Source of the DNA: an uncultured Eubacterium sp.
GTDB lineage: Bacteria; Bacillota; Clostridia; Oscillospirales; Acutalibacteraceae
Direction: 5' to 3'
Assembly: GCA_902462495.1 (NCBI GenBank)
Contig: CABQCC010000017.1
Span: 1-20,691, forward strand
DNA length: 20,691 nt
The position numbers were made by a program, and so were the translations under genes. How positions within the stretch are numbered: the stretch's first letter is position 1; each line of letters starts with the position of its first letter. Below the pieces are notes generated by a model. That model was not told the origin of the DNA. It searched no databases and saw only the letters and a program-made list of their open reading frames with translations. Shown in pieces: positions 1-6,641 of the stretch.

Positions 1-215
1 AATAAACAGCGGGTCGGTGTACACTTTCCCCACTTTGAATATTCTACAGAATAATAATAACACTATTACAAATAATTTTCAAGAGTTATTTGGTTACTTT
101 GTTACAAGAAAATGTAAAATATTTATAAAATCTGTGCACTTTGTCAAAATAGCACAAAAAATATACTAATCGGTAAAAGTAACAAATTTTTAATCAAATT
201 ATCCTGTTTTTTCTA

Positions 216-245
216 TTGCCACATTTCACTATAATATGTTATAAT
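216..245 (+). promoter_or_regulatory. Putative sigma-A promoter of the ANTAR-dapF-dapL-purC-purB operon
   Basis: TTGCCA at 216-221 and a perfect TATAAT at 240-245 are separated by 18 bp. That predicts a start near 252 and a leader of about 60 nt. Two other TATAAT hexamers, at 230-235 and 258-263, lack a good -35 box at normal spacing. A weaker TTGTCA (141-146)/TATACT (162-167) pair also lies upstream with a 15-bp spacer. The assignment is by motif only. Confidence 0.5.
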
Positions 246-294
246 ATTTTATATTTTTATAATATGACGCATATATATTATGGACGAATAAATC

Positions 295-303
295 AAGGCG
301 GAG
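295..303 (+). promoter_or_regulatory. Ribosome binding site that sets the ANTAR gene start
   Basis: AAGGCGGAG ends 8 nt before the ATG at 312. It favours this start over an upstream in-frame TTG at 216, which overlaps the putative -35 box and has no ribosome binding site. Confidence 0.7.
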
Positions 304-311
304 TACAGTTT

Positions 312-827
312 ATGAAAAACATCATTGTTGCATACCCAAGCAGAAGCACGGCTTTGCAGCTGAAAAGCGTCCTTGAAAAAGACGGTCTGTATGTATCGCA
401 CATCTGTGCCACGGGTGCAAGCGCCCTCGGTATCGCAGCGGATATGCGAAGCGGAGTTATCATTTGTGCATCCATCCTGCGTGATATGGGTGCAGGCGTT
501 GTGGCTGAACGACTGCCGTCGGGATTTGATGTAATCGCTCTGTCAAAAAGCGGAAAAGAAGATTATATGGGCAATCTCATTTGTCTACCCCTCCCTCTTG
601 ACAAGGACGAATTTTTAAGAACGGTTGAAATTCTTGTTACGACCGAAAGTTCCTTTACATCCAGAAACCTCAGCGACAGCGAATACATATCAAACGCAAA
701 AGCCATATTGATGAACACCGATGCTATGAGCGAAATGCAAGCGCACAAGTTTTTGCAAAGCGAAAGTATGCGGTGTGGCAAAAAGATGGTTGATGTTGCA
801 AAAGACATTATTGCAAAATTTGAATAG
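312..827 (+). CDS. ANTAR-domain RNA-binding regulator with degenerate receiver domain
   Basis: A 171-residue protein. Residues 1-110 look like a CheY-type receiver fold but lack the phosphorylation machinery. The acidic pair after strand 1 is replaced by AYPS, the expected phospho-Asp site reads IICAS with Cys52, and the conserved Lys region reads CLPLPLD. Residues 117-170 match the ANTAR domain, an RNA-binding three-helix unit: SNAKAILM, then AMSEMQAHKFLQ and MRCGKKMVDVAKDII. Known ANTAR proteins bind paired hairpins in nascent RNA and prevent termination. Here no phosphorylation switch is expected, so control may be by a partner, a ligand or abundance. The stop lies 8 nt before dapF, so it heads that operon. 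Its RNA targets are unknown and are not obvious in this window. The start at 312 rests on its ribosome binding site. Confidence 0.87.
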   Translation: MKNIIVAYPSRSTALQLKSVLEKDGLYVSHICATGASALGIAADMRSGVIICASILRDMGAGVVAERLPSGFDVIALSKSGKEDYMGNLICLPLPLDKDEFLRTVEILVTTESSFTSRNLSDSEYISNAKAILMNTDAMSEMQAHKFLQSESMRCGKKMVDVAKDIIAKFE

Positions 828-835
828 GTGATGCT

Positions 836-1687
836 ATGAAATTACAATTTGTTAAAATGCACGGTGCCGGCAACGACTACATCTATGTTGACGGTATGAA
901 GCAAACTATACCAAACGAGAGCGAAACAGCAAAGAAGCTTTCCGACAGGCACTTCAGTGTCGGCGGTGACGGTTTGATTATCATCAAAAAAGGCAGTGTT
1001 GCCGATTATGAAATGGTGATGTACAACGCTGACGGTTCAAGAGGTGCTATGTGTGGCAACGGCATACGCTGTGTTGCGAAATACCTTTTTGACGAGGGCT
1101 ACACAAACAAAGAAAAAGAATTCACAATCGAATCAATGGGTGCAATCAAACACATCAAAGTGAATGTTGTTGACGGCAAGGCTGTGACAGCAAGAGTTGA
1201 TATGGGCAAACCGATACTCAAAGCAAGCGACATTCCCGTTGTGTGCAACAGCGAAAAATGTATAAATCAAAAAGTCACCTTTGACGACAGAGAGTTCAAT
1301 ATGACCTGCGTTTCAATGGGCAATCCGCACGCAGTGATGATTATCGACGAGCACCCAAGCGAATTTGATTTGAACAAATACGGCAGTATTGCAGAGCAGG
1401 ACACAAGCCTGTTCCCCGACAGAGTGAATGCCGAATTTACAAAGATTATTGACAGAAGCAATGTTGAAATGCGTGTTTACGAGCGTGGTGCGGGAGAAAC
1501 TCTTGCATGCGGCACAGGTGCTTGTGCAACCGCCGTTTCTGCAATTCTCAACGGCTACTGCGACAACAAAGTTACCATTCATCTCCTCGGCGGAGATTTG
1601 CTCATTGAGTGGGGCGGAAACGAAAACGACAGTGTTATTATGACCGGTCCGGCTGAATATGCGTTCACCGGAGAGGTTGAAATATAA
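836..1687 (+). CDS. dapF: Diaminopimelate epimerase
   Basis: A 283-residue cytosolic enzyme, normal family length, that converts L,L-diaminopimelate to meso-diaminopimelate for peptidoglycan cross-links and lysine. The two catalytic cysteines are in place: Cys73 in ADGSRGAMCGNGIRC and Cys225 in GAGETLACGTGACA. The N-terminal MHGAGNDYIYVDG signature is also present. A weak AGGTGA ribosome binding site overlaps the stop of the preceding gene, which suggests translational coupling. dapL follows after 24 nt and makes the substrate of this enzyme. Identification is secure. Confidence 0.97.
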   Translation: MKLQFVKMHGAGNDYIYVDGMKQTIPNESETAKKLSDRHFSVGGDGLIIIKKGSVADYEMVMYNADGSRGAMCGNGIRCVAKYLFDEGYTNKEKEFTIESMGAIKHIKVNVVDGKAVTARVDMGKPILKASDIPVVCNSEKCINQKVTFDDREFNMTCVSMGNPHAVMIIDEHPSEFDLNKYGSIAEQDTSLFPDRVNAEFTKIIDRSNVEMRVYERGAGETLACGTGACATAVSAILNGYCDNKVTIHLLGGDLLIEWGGNENDSVIMTGPAEYAFTGEVEI

Positions 1688-1711
1688 GTAATTTAACGGA
1701 GGTTTAAAGAT

Positions 1712-2929
1712 ATGAAAATCAATGACAACTTTTTAAAAATCGAGTCAAGCTATTTGTTCTCTACAGTTGCAAAGAAGCAGAGAGCATATCAAGCCGCTCA
1801 CCCTGAGGCTGATGTAATTCGCCTTTCAATCGGTGATGTTACAAGACCGCTTGCACCGGCTGTAATTGACGCAATGCACAAGGCTGTTGACGAAATGGCT
1901 TGCGAGGCTACATTCAGAGGTTATCCGCCTGAGTACGGATACGACTTCATCCTTGAAGCAATCCAAAAGAACGACTACACCGACAGAGGCATTGACATCG
2001 CAAAAGACGAAATCTTTTTGTCTGACGGTGCAAAGAGCGACTGTGGCAACATCGGCGACATCTTTTCAGTAGACAACAAGGTTGCAATCTGCGACCCTGT
2101 TTACCCTGTTTACATCGACACAAATGTTATGGCAGGCAGAAGCGGTGACAAGGACGAAAACGGTCTTTGGAGCAACATCATCTATATGCCATGCACAGCA
2201 GAGAACAACTTTATGCCGGATATTCCGTCAGAAGTTCCTGATGTAATTTATCTCTGCTTCCCTAACAACCCAACAGGTATGGTTGCAACAAAAGAGCAAC
2301 TCAAGAAGTGGGTTGATTATGCACTTGAACACAAGTCACTCATTCTCTTTGACTCTGCTTATGAAAGCTTTGTTGTTGAGGAGGGTATTCCAAAGTCAAT
2401 TTACGAAATCGAGGGTGCAAAGAAGTGCGCTATCGAGCTTCGTTCATTCTCAAAGACAGCAGGCTTTACAGGTATGAGATGTGGCTACACAGTAGTTCCG
2501 AAAGAACTTGAATTTGAGGGCACATCACTCAATCCTCTTTGGGCAAGACGCCAGGCAACAAAGTTCAACGGTGTTTCATACATCACCCAGAGAGCCGCAG
2601 AAGCTGTCTACTCAGAAGAAGGCAAGAAGCAAATTCAAGAAACTCTTGCTTACTATCAAAACAATGCAAAGATTATCTTTGAGGGTCTCAAGGACGCAGG
2701 TTTTGAATGCTACGGCGGTGTAAACTCACCATATATTTGGCTCAGAGTTCCACAGGGATACACAAGCTGGGAATTCTTTGATGAACTCCTTGAAAAGTGC
2801 CAGGTTGTAGGTACTCCGGGTTCAGGATTCGGTCCTGCCGGCGAGGGCTACTTCAGACTGACAGCGTTCGGCTCAACAGAAAAGACAATAGAAGCAATTG
2901 AAAGAATCAAATCAGTATACAAAAAATAA
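1712..2929 (+). CDS. dapL: LL-diaminopimelate aminotransferase
   Basis: A 405-residue fold-type I PLP aminotransferase. DapL makes L,L-diaminopimelate directly from tetrahydrodipicolinate and glutamate, bypassing the succinyl or acetyl intermediates of the DapD/DapC/DapE route. The N-terminus (IESSYLFSTVAKKQ, then IRLSIGDVTRPL) is characteristic of the DapL subgroup rather than general aspartate aminotransferases. FPNNPTG at about 183-189, Asp214 in LFDSAYESF and the PLP lysine Lys248 in SFSKTAGFTGMR are visible. A GGAGGT ribosome binding site ends 8 nt before the ATG. It lies directly after dapF, so consecutive pathway steps are adjacent. The specificity call rests on subgroup motifs and context. 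Confidence 0.95.
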   Translation: MKINDNFLKIESSYLFSTVAKKQRAYQAAHPEADVIRLSIGDVTRPLAPAVIDAMHKAVDEMACEATFRGYPPEYGYDFILEAIQKNDYTDRGIDIAKDEIFLSDGAKSDCGNIGDIFSVDNKVAICDPVYPVYIDTNVMAGRSGDKDENGLWSNIIYMPCTAENNFMPDIPSEVPDVIYLCFPNNPTGMVATKEQLKKWVDYALEHKSLILFDSAYESFVVEEGIPKSIYEIEGAKKCAIELRSFSKTAGFTGMRCGYTVVPKELEFEGTSLNPLWARRQATKFNGVSYITQRAAEAVYSEEGKKQIQETLAYYQNNAKIIFEGLKDAGFECYGGVNSPYIWLRVPQGYTSWEFFDELLEKCQVVGTPGSGFGPAGEGYFRLTAFGSTEKTIEAIERIKSVYKK

Positions 2930-2952
2930 TTAACATATAAGGATTAAAATGC

Positions 2953-2958
2953 AGGAGG
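2953..2958 (+). promoter_or_regulatory. Ribosome binding site that sets the purC start
   Basis: AGGAGG ends 8 nt before the ATG at 2967. It lies inside the longer reading frame that begins with an ATG at 2949, so the upstream ATG is unlikely to be the start. Confidence 0.85.
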
Positions 2959-2966
2959 CTAACATT

Positions 2967-3677
2967 ATGACAAAGACAGAACAACTCTATGAGGGCAAGG
3001 CAAAGAAAGTTTGGGCAACTGACGACGAAAACATCGTTATCGTTGACTACAAGGACGATGCAACTGCTTTCAACGGTATCAAAAAGGGTACAATTGCAGG
3101 CAAGGGTGTTGTAAACAACAAGATGAGCAACTACCTTATGCAAATTCTTGAAAAGAACGGTGTGCCGACACACTTTGTAAAAGAACTTTCAGACAGAGAA
3201 ACAGCTGTTAAGAAAGTTACAATCGTACCTCTTGAGGTTATCATCCGCAACAGAGCAGCAGGTTCAATCTGCAAGAGACTCGGTCTTGAAGAGGGTATGG
3301 ATTTTGTTTGCCCGTCAATCGAATTTTCATACAAGGATGACGAACTTGGCGATCCGCTCATCAACGGCTATCACGCAGTTTCTTGTGGATTTGCAACCAA
3401 GGAAGATGTTGAAACCATCAAGAAAATGGCATTCAAGGTTAACGATGTACTCAAGGAATACTTTGCATCAATCGGCGTTGAACTCATCGACTTCAAGCTT
3501 GAATTCGGTAAGACAGCAGACGGCACAATCGTTCTTGCTGACGAAATCAGCCCTGACACCTGCCGTTTCTGGGACATCAAGACTCACGAAAAGCTCGACA
3601 AGGACAGATTCCGTCGTGACCTTGGCGGTGTTGAAGAAGCATACGAAGAAATGATGAAAAGAGTAGGACTTAACTAA
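2967..3677 (+). CDS. purC: Phosphoribosylaminoimidazole-succinocarboxamide synthase (SAICAR synthetase)
   Basis: A 236-residue enzyme of de novo purine synthesis. It joins CAIR and aspartate with ATP to give SAICAR. The N-terminus EQLYEGKAKKVW is the family nucleotide-binding start. VPLEVIIRNRAAGS in the first half and LIDFKLEFGK with LADEISPDTCRFWD in the second half are family signatures. An in-frame ATG at 2949 would add six residues, but the strong AGGAGG at 2953-2958 serves the ATG at 2967, and that gives the usual length. The stop overlaps the purB start by one base (TAATG), so the two are probably translated as a coupled pair. SAICAR is the substrate of PurB. Confidence 0.96.
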   Translation: MTKTEQLYEGKAKKVWATDDENIVIVDYKDDATAFNGIKKGTIAGKGVVNNKMSNYLMQILEKNGVPTHFVKELSDRETAVKKVTIVPLEVIIRNRAAGSICKRLGLEEGMDFVCPSIEFSYKDDELGDPLINGYHAVSCGFATKEDVETIKKMAFKVNDVLKEYFASIGVELIDFKLEFGKTADGTIVLADEISPDTCRFWDIKTHEKLDKDRFRRDLGGVEEAYEEMMKRVGLN

Positions 3678-5110
3678 TGGAATACAATACATACAATTCC
3701 CCTTTTAACGCTCGTTACGCAAGCAAGGAAATGCAGTACATCTATTCTCCGGACTTCAAGTTCAGAACATGGAGAAAACTTTGGATTGCACTTGCAGAGG
3801 CAGAGCACGAACTCGGACTCAATGTAACACAAGAGCAGATTGACGAATTAAAGGCTCACGCAAACGACATCAACTATGCGGTTGCAGAGGAATACGAAAA
3901 GAAATTCCGCCACGATGTTATGAGCCATGTTCATGCATACGGTGAGCAATGTCCAAAAGCAAAGGGCATCATTCACCTCGGCGCAACCTCCTGCTATGTT
4001 GGCGACAACACAGATGTTATCACGATGCGTGAAGCACTCAACCTTGTTAAGAAAAAGCTTGTAAACGCTATTGCATCGGTTGCAAAATTTGCAGACGAAT
4101 ACAAGAATATGCCGTGCCTCGGCTTTACACACTTCCAGCCTGCACAGCCGACAACAGTCGGCAAGAGAGCAACTCTTTGGCTTATGGATTTGGTTATGGA
4201 CCTCAACGAAGTTGACCATGTGCTTGACACTCTTATGCTTCTCGGCTCAAAGGGTACAACAGGCACACAGGCAAGTTTCCTTGAACTTTTTGACGGCGAC
4301 CACGAGAAGTGCAAAGAACTTGACAGAAAGATTGCCGAAAAAATGGGATTCAAGTCTTGCTTCCCTGTAAGCGGTCAAACATATGCAAGAAAGCTTGACA
4401 CCATCGTTTGCAACTGTCTTGCACTCATTGCTCAGAGTTGTTGCAAATTCTCAAACGATTTAAGACTTCTTCAAAATCTCAAAGAAATTGAAGAACCGTT
4501 TGAAAAGAACCAAATCGGTTCATCCGCTATGGCTTACAAGAGAAATCCAATGAGAAGCGAAAGAATTGCATCTCTTTCAAGATATGTTATGATTGACGCT
4601 CTCAATCCTGCTTGGACAGCATCTGCACAATGGTTTGAAAGAACACTTGACGACAGCGCAAACAAGCGTGTAAGCGTTGCTGAAGCATTCCTTGCTATTG
4701 ACGGCATACTCGACCTTTACATCAATGTTACAAGCGGTCTTGTTGTTTATCCAAAAGTTATCGAAGCAAGACTCATGAGCGAGCTTCCGTTTATGGCAAC
4801 AGAAAACATTATGATGGACGCTGTTAAAAAGGGTGGCGACAGACAAGAACTTCACGAGAAAATCCGTCAACACTCAATGGCAGCCGGTGCTGTTGTTAAG
4901 GTTGAGGGCGGAAAGAACGACCTTGTGGACAGAATTGCGGCTGACCCTGCATTTATGACTACAAAGGAGGAAATCCTTGCTATTCTCAAACCTGCTAGCT
5001 TTGTTGGCAGAGCGCCTGAACAAACAACTGATTTCTTGAACGAAGTCATCAATCCTATTCTTGAAGAAAACAAGGATTTGCTTGGTGTCGATGTTGAAAT
5101 CAATGTATAA
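3677..5110 (+). CDS. purB: Adenylosuccinate lyase, animal-like (ADSL) subgroup
   Basis: A 477-residue member of the fumarase/aspartase superfamily. It cleaves SAICAR to AICAR plus fumarate and adenylosuccinate to AMP plus fumarate. The superfamily signature GSSAMAYKRNPMRSE is at 281-295, with the flexible-loop serines at 282-283. THFQPAQPTT with His152 and RHDVMSHVHAYGE around 78-90 supply further catalytic residues. The length exceeds the roughly 430 residues of the Bacillus form, and many blocks match the human ADSL sequence as I recall it (GIIHLGATSCYVGDNTD, KGTTGTQASFL, QWFERTLDDSAN, LVVYPKVIE). A weak AGGA at 3665-3668 plus the one-base overlap with purC imply coupling. A terminator follows within 14 nt. 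Confidence 0.96.
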   Translation: MEYNTYNSPFNARYASKEMQYIYSPDFKFRTWRKLWIALAEAEHELGLNVTQEQIDELKAHANDINYAVAEEYEKKFRHDVMSHVHAYGEQCPKAKGIIHLGATSCYVGDNTDVITMREALNLVKKKLVNAIASVAKFADEYKNMPCLGFTHFQPAQPTTVGKRATLWLMDLVMDLNEVDHVLDTLMLLGSKGTTGTQASFLELFDGDHEKCKELDRKIAEKMGFKSCFPVSGQTYARKLDTIVCNCLALIAQSCCKFSNDLRLLQNLKEIEEPFEKNQIGSSAMAYKRNPMRSERIASLSRYVMIDALNPAWTASAQWFERTLDDSANKRVSVAEAFLAIDGILDLYINVTSGLVVYPKVIEARLMSELPFMATENIMMDAVKKGGDRQELHEKIRQHSMAAGAVVKVEGGKNDLVDRIAADPAFMTTKEEILAILKPASFVGRAPEQTTDFLNEVINPILEENKDLLGVDVEINV

Positions 5111-5123
5111 TGAATGAAAAAAG

Positions 5124-5150
5124 CCGACAGGTACTTGAAGTATCTGTCGG
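5124..5150. terminator. Bidirectional intrinsic terminator between convergent operons
   Basis: A 12-bp stem (CCGACAGGTACT with AGTATCTGTCGG, one G-U pair) closes on a 3-nt loop TGA. The plus side is followed by TTATTTATTTT and preceded by AAAAAAG, so the minus-strand transcript gains a CTTTTTT tail. The purB stop is at 5110 and the minus-strand rluD stop at 5151-5153, so one hairpin can serve both operons. Confidence 0.9.
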
Positions 5151-6065
5151 TTATTTATTTTCAAGATAATTTAGAAATGATGTGAAATATTCGGGCAATT
5201 CGCTTTCAAACTCCAAATATTCATTGGTTATCGGATGAACGAATCCAATATGCTTTGCGTGTAGGCACTGACCGTTCAATCGGGTTATAACCTTTTTTGG
5301 ACCGTACACGGGATCGCCTGCAACAGGATGCCCGATATATGACATATGAACTCTAATTTGATGAGTTCGGCCTGTTTCGAGAATACATCTTATGTGAGTG
5401 AAATCGCCGTATCTCTTGATGACCTCATAATGAGTTGTGGCAGGTTTTGAATTTTTCATAGTGACAGCCATTTTCTTTCTGTCCTTGCTGTCCCTGCCAA
5501 TAGGCTGACAGACTGTTCCGCTGTCATCTTTGATATTGCCGTAAACAACCGCCTCATAAGCACGGGAAAAGCTGTGCTCCTTGATTTGCTCGGCAAGACC
5601 GATGTGAGCCTTGTCGGTTTTTGCAACAATCAAAAGTCCGGAAGTATCCTTGTCTATTCTATGCACAATGCCCGGTCGGATAACGCCGTTTATGCCTGAA
5701 AGACTATCACCGCAATGATACAGCAAAGCATTGACGAGAGTGCCGTCCGGATTGCCGTTTGCAGGGTGAACAACCATTCCCTTTGGCTTGTTGACAACAA
5801 GCAGATATTCGTCCTCGAAAACTATATCAATCGGAATATTTTGCGCAACGGCTTCAAGCGGTTTTGCATCGGGAACAACAACTTCAATGCTGTCCCCTGC
5901 CTTGCACTTGTAGTTTTTGGAAACCGTTTTGCCGTTTACGGTTACATTGTTTTCATCGATGATTTTCTGCACGGCAGAGCGAGTAATATCCTCGATGTTT
6001 TCAGTTAAAAACTTGTCTATTCGTGTGCCGTTTGACTCGCACACAAAGCTATAATTTTCAGCCAT
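5151..6065 (-). CDS. rluD: RluA/RluD-family ribosomal large-subunit pseudouridine synthase (YlyB-like)
   Basis: A 304-residue enzyme that isomerises uridines in rRNA. Residues about 13-60 form an S4 RNA-binding domain (GTRIDKFLTENI, then VTVNGKTVSKNYKCKAGD). The catalytic core follows with VNKPKGMVVHPANG at 91-104 and GIVHRIDKDTSGLLIVAKT at 132-150, with catalytic Asp138. HQIRVHMSYIGHPVAGD lies near the C-terminus. The start at 6065 has an AAGGAGA ribosome binding site and overlaps the end of lspA by 8 nt. The lspA-rluD order matches the lspA-ylyB order of Bacillus. Exact target uridines cannot be read from sequence, so the RluD label is family-level. It is the last gene of the long minus-strand run. 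Confidence 0.93.
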   Translation of the reverse strand: MAENYSFVCESNGTRIDKFLTENIEDITRSAVQKIIDENNVTVNGKTVSKNYKCKAGDSIEVVVPDAKPLEAVAQNIPIDIVFEDEYLLVVNKPKGMVVHPANGNPDGTLVNALLYHCGDSLSGINGVIRPGIVHRIDKDTSGLLIVAKTDKAHIGLAEQIKEHSFSRAYEAVVYGNIKDDSGTVCQPIGRDSKDRKKMAVTMKNSKPATTHYEVIKRYGDFTHIRCILETGRTHQIRVHMSYIGHPVAGDPVYGPKKVITRLNGQCLHAKHIGFVHPITNEYLEFESELPEYFTSFLNYLENK

Positions 6066-6555
6066 TGGACTTCTCCTTTGGCTTTTTTATATCGCTGAAA
6101 GCATCAAAAAGTAAATAGCCAATAAGCACAACCGCACCGCAGGTAACTGCACAATCGGCAATGTTGAAAACAGCAAAATCCACAAAGGTCGGCTCGATAA
6201 AATCAACAACATAGCCAAATCTTGCTCGGTCAATGAGATTGCCTATACCGCCCGAAACGACAACGCTTATACTCCAATACAGCCACAGACTTTTGCATTT
6301 GTTTGAAAACAAATAATAAAAAGCACCGACGCACACGGCAAAAGTCAAGGCAACAAAAATCCACCTTGCACCGCTGAGCATTGAAAAAGCCATACCCGTG
6401 TTTTCGGCATATCTGAACTGCACGACACCGGGAATGAACTTTGCAACGCTTCCGTCAGCAAGCTTTAATGAAGCAAAATATTTAGTTATCTGGTCAAATG
6501 CAACGATAAGAACAATCATAATCGTGCAAGAAATATGTTTTTTAATATGCTTCAT
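6058..6555 (-). CDS. lspA: Lipoprotein signal peptidase (signal peptidase II)
   Basis: A 165-residue integral membrane aspartyl protease that removes signal peptides from diacylglyceryl-modified prolipoproteins. Four hydrophobic segments are visible, near 8-25, 63-83, 91-107 and 134-152. The conserved motifs are DQITKYF at 21-27, ENTGMAFS at 51-58, GNLIDR with catalytic Asp109, and FNIAD with catalytic Asp134. An upstream in-frame TTG at 6564 would add three residues. The GGAGAT at 6565-6570 directly abuts that TTG but sits 9 nt from the ATG at 6555, so the ATG is chosen. The 8-nt overlap with rluD suggests coupling. Confidence 0.96.
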   Translation of the reverse strand: MKHIKKHISCTIMIVLIVAFDQITKYFASLKLADGSVAKFIPGVVQFRYAENTGMAFSMLSGARWIFVALTFAVCVGAFYYLFSNKCKSLWLYWSISVVVSGGIGNLIDRARFGYVVDFIEPTFVDFAVFNIADCAVTCGAVVLIGYLLFDAFSDIKKPKEKSNG

Positions 6556-6564
6556 TATGAGCAA

Positions 6565-6570
6565 ATCTCC
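6565..6570 (-). promoter_or_regulatory. Ribosome binding site that sets the lspA start
   Basis: GGAGAT on the minus strand lies 9 nt upstream of the ATG at 6555. It touches the alternative TTG, which makes that TTG implausible. Confidence 0.7.
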
Positions 6571-6604
6571 ATATTTTCAGTCTGTCATCAAAACAAAGCG
6601 TTGA

Positions 6605-6624
6605 CCTCCCTTTTGCAAGGGAGG
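6605..6624. repeat. Strong 8-bp hairpin between ileS and lspA
   Basis: The minus strand reads CCTCCCTT, GCAA, AAGGGAGG: a perfect 8-bp stem with a GNRA-type tetraloop. It lies in the 86-nt spacer between ileS and lspA. No U-run follows on the minus strand (TCAACGC), so a normal intrinsic terminator is unlikely. It could be an RNA processing or stability element, or one copy of a dispersed palindrome. A second copy was not seen in this window. Confidence 0.55.
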
Positions 6625-6641
6625 AACAACGGATTGATAAA

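Larger units (their letters stand above)
1..311. other. AT-rich non-coding leader at the left edge
   Basis: No convincing coding region lies in these 311 bases. The stretch is very AT-rich apart from a short GC-richer island around 9-34 that contains the palindrome GTGTACAC at 17-24. Small inverted repeats occur at 41-52 (ATTCT/AGAAT) and 133-156 (TGTGC/GCACA, 14-nt loop). TTTGTTAC at 98-105 is the inverse of GTAACAAA at 179-186. The right third holds the promoter and ribosome binding site of the first gene. The far left could be the tail of an upstream intergenic element, but it is cut by the window edge. No riboswitch fold typical of lysine or purine control was recognised by eye. Confidence 0.6.

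Noticed and set aside
133..156. Intrinsic terminator in the left leader (TGTGC/GCACA)
   Set aside because: The stem has only 5 bp and a 14-nt loop, with no proper U-tract on either strand.
216..311. N-terminal extension of the ANTAR gene from a TTG at 216
   Set aside because: The TTG overlaps the putative -35 box and has no ribosome binding site. The added residues do not resemble the family, while AAGGCGGAG serves the ATG at 312.
1688..2966. Lysine or purine riboswitch ahead of dapL or purC
   Set aside because: The intergenic gaps are 24 and 37 nt, far too short for either aptamer.
3848..4219. 123-residue minus-strand open frame inside purB
   Set aside because: It is a shadow of a highly conserved coding region, with no own ribosome binding site or family motif.
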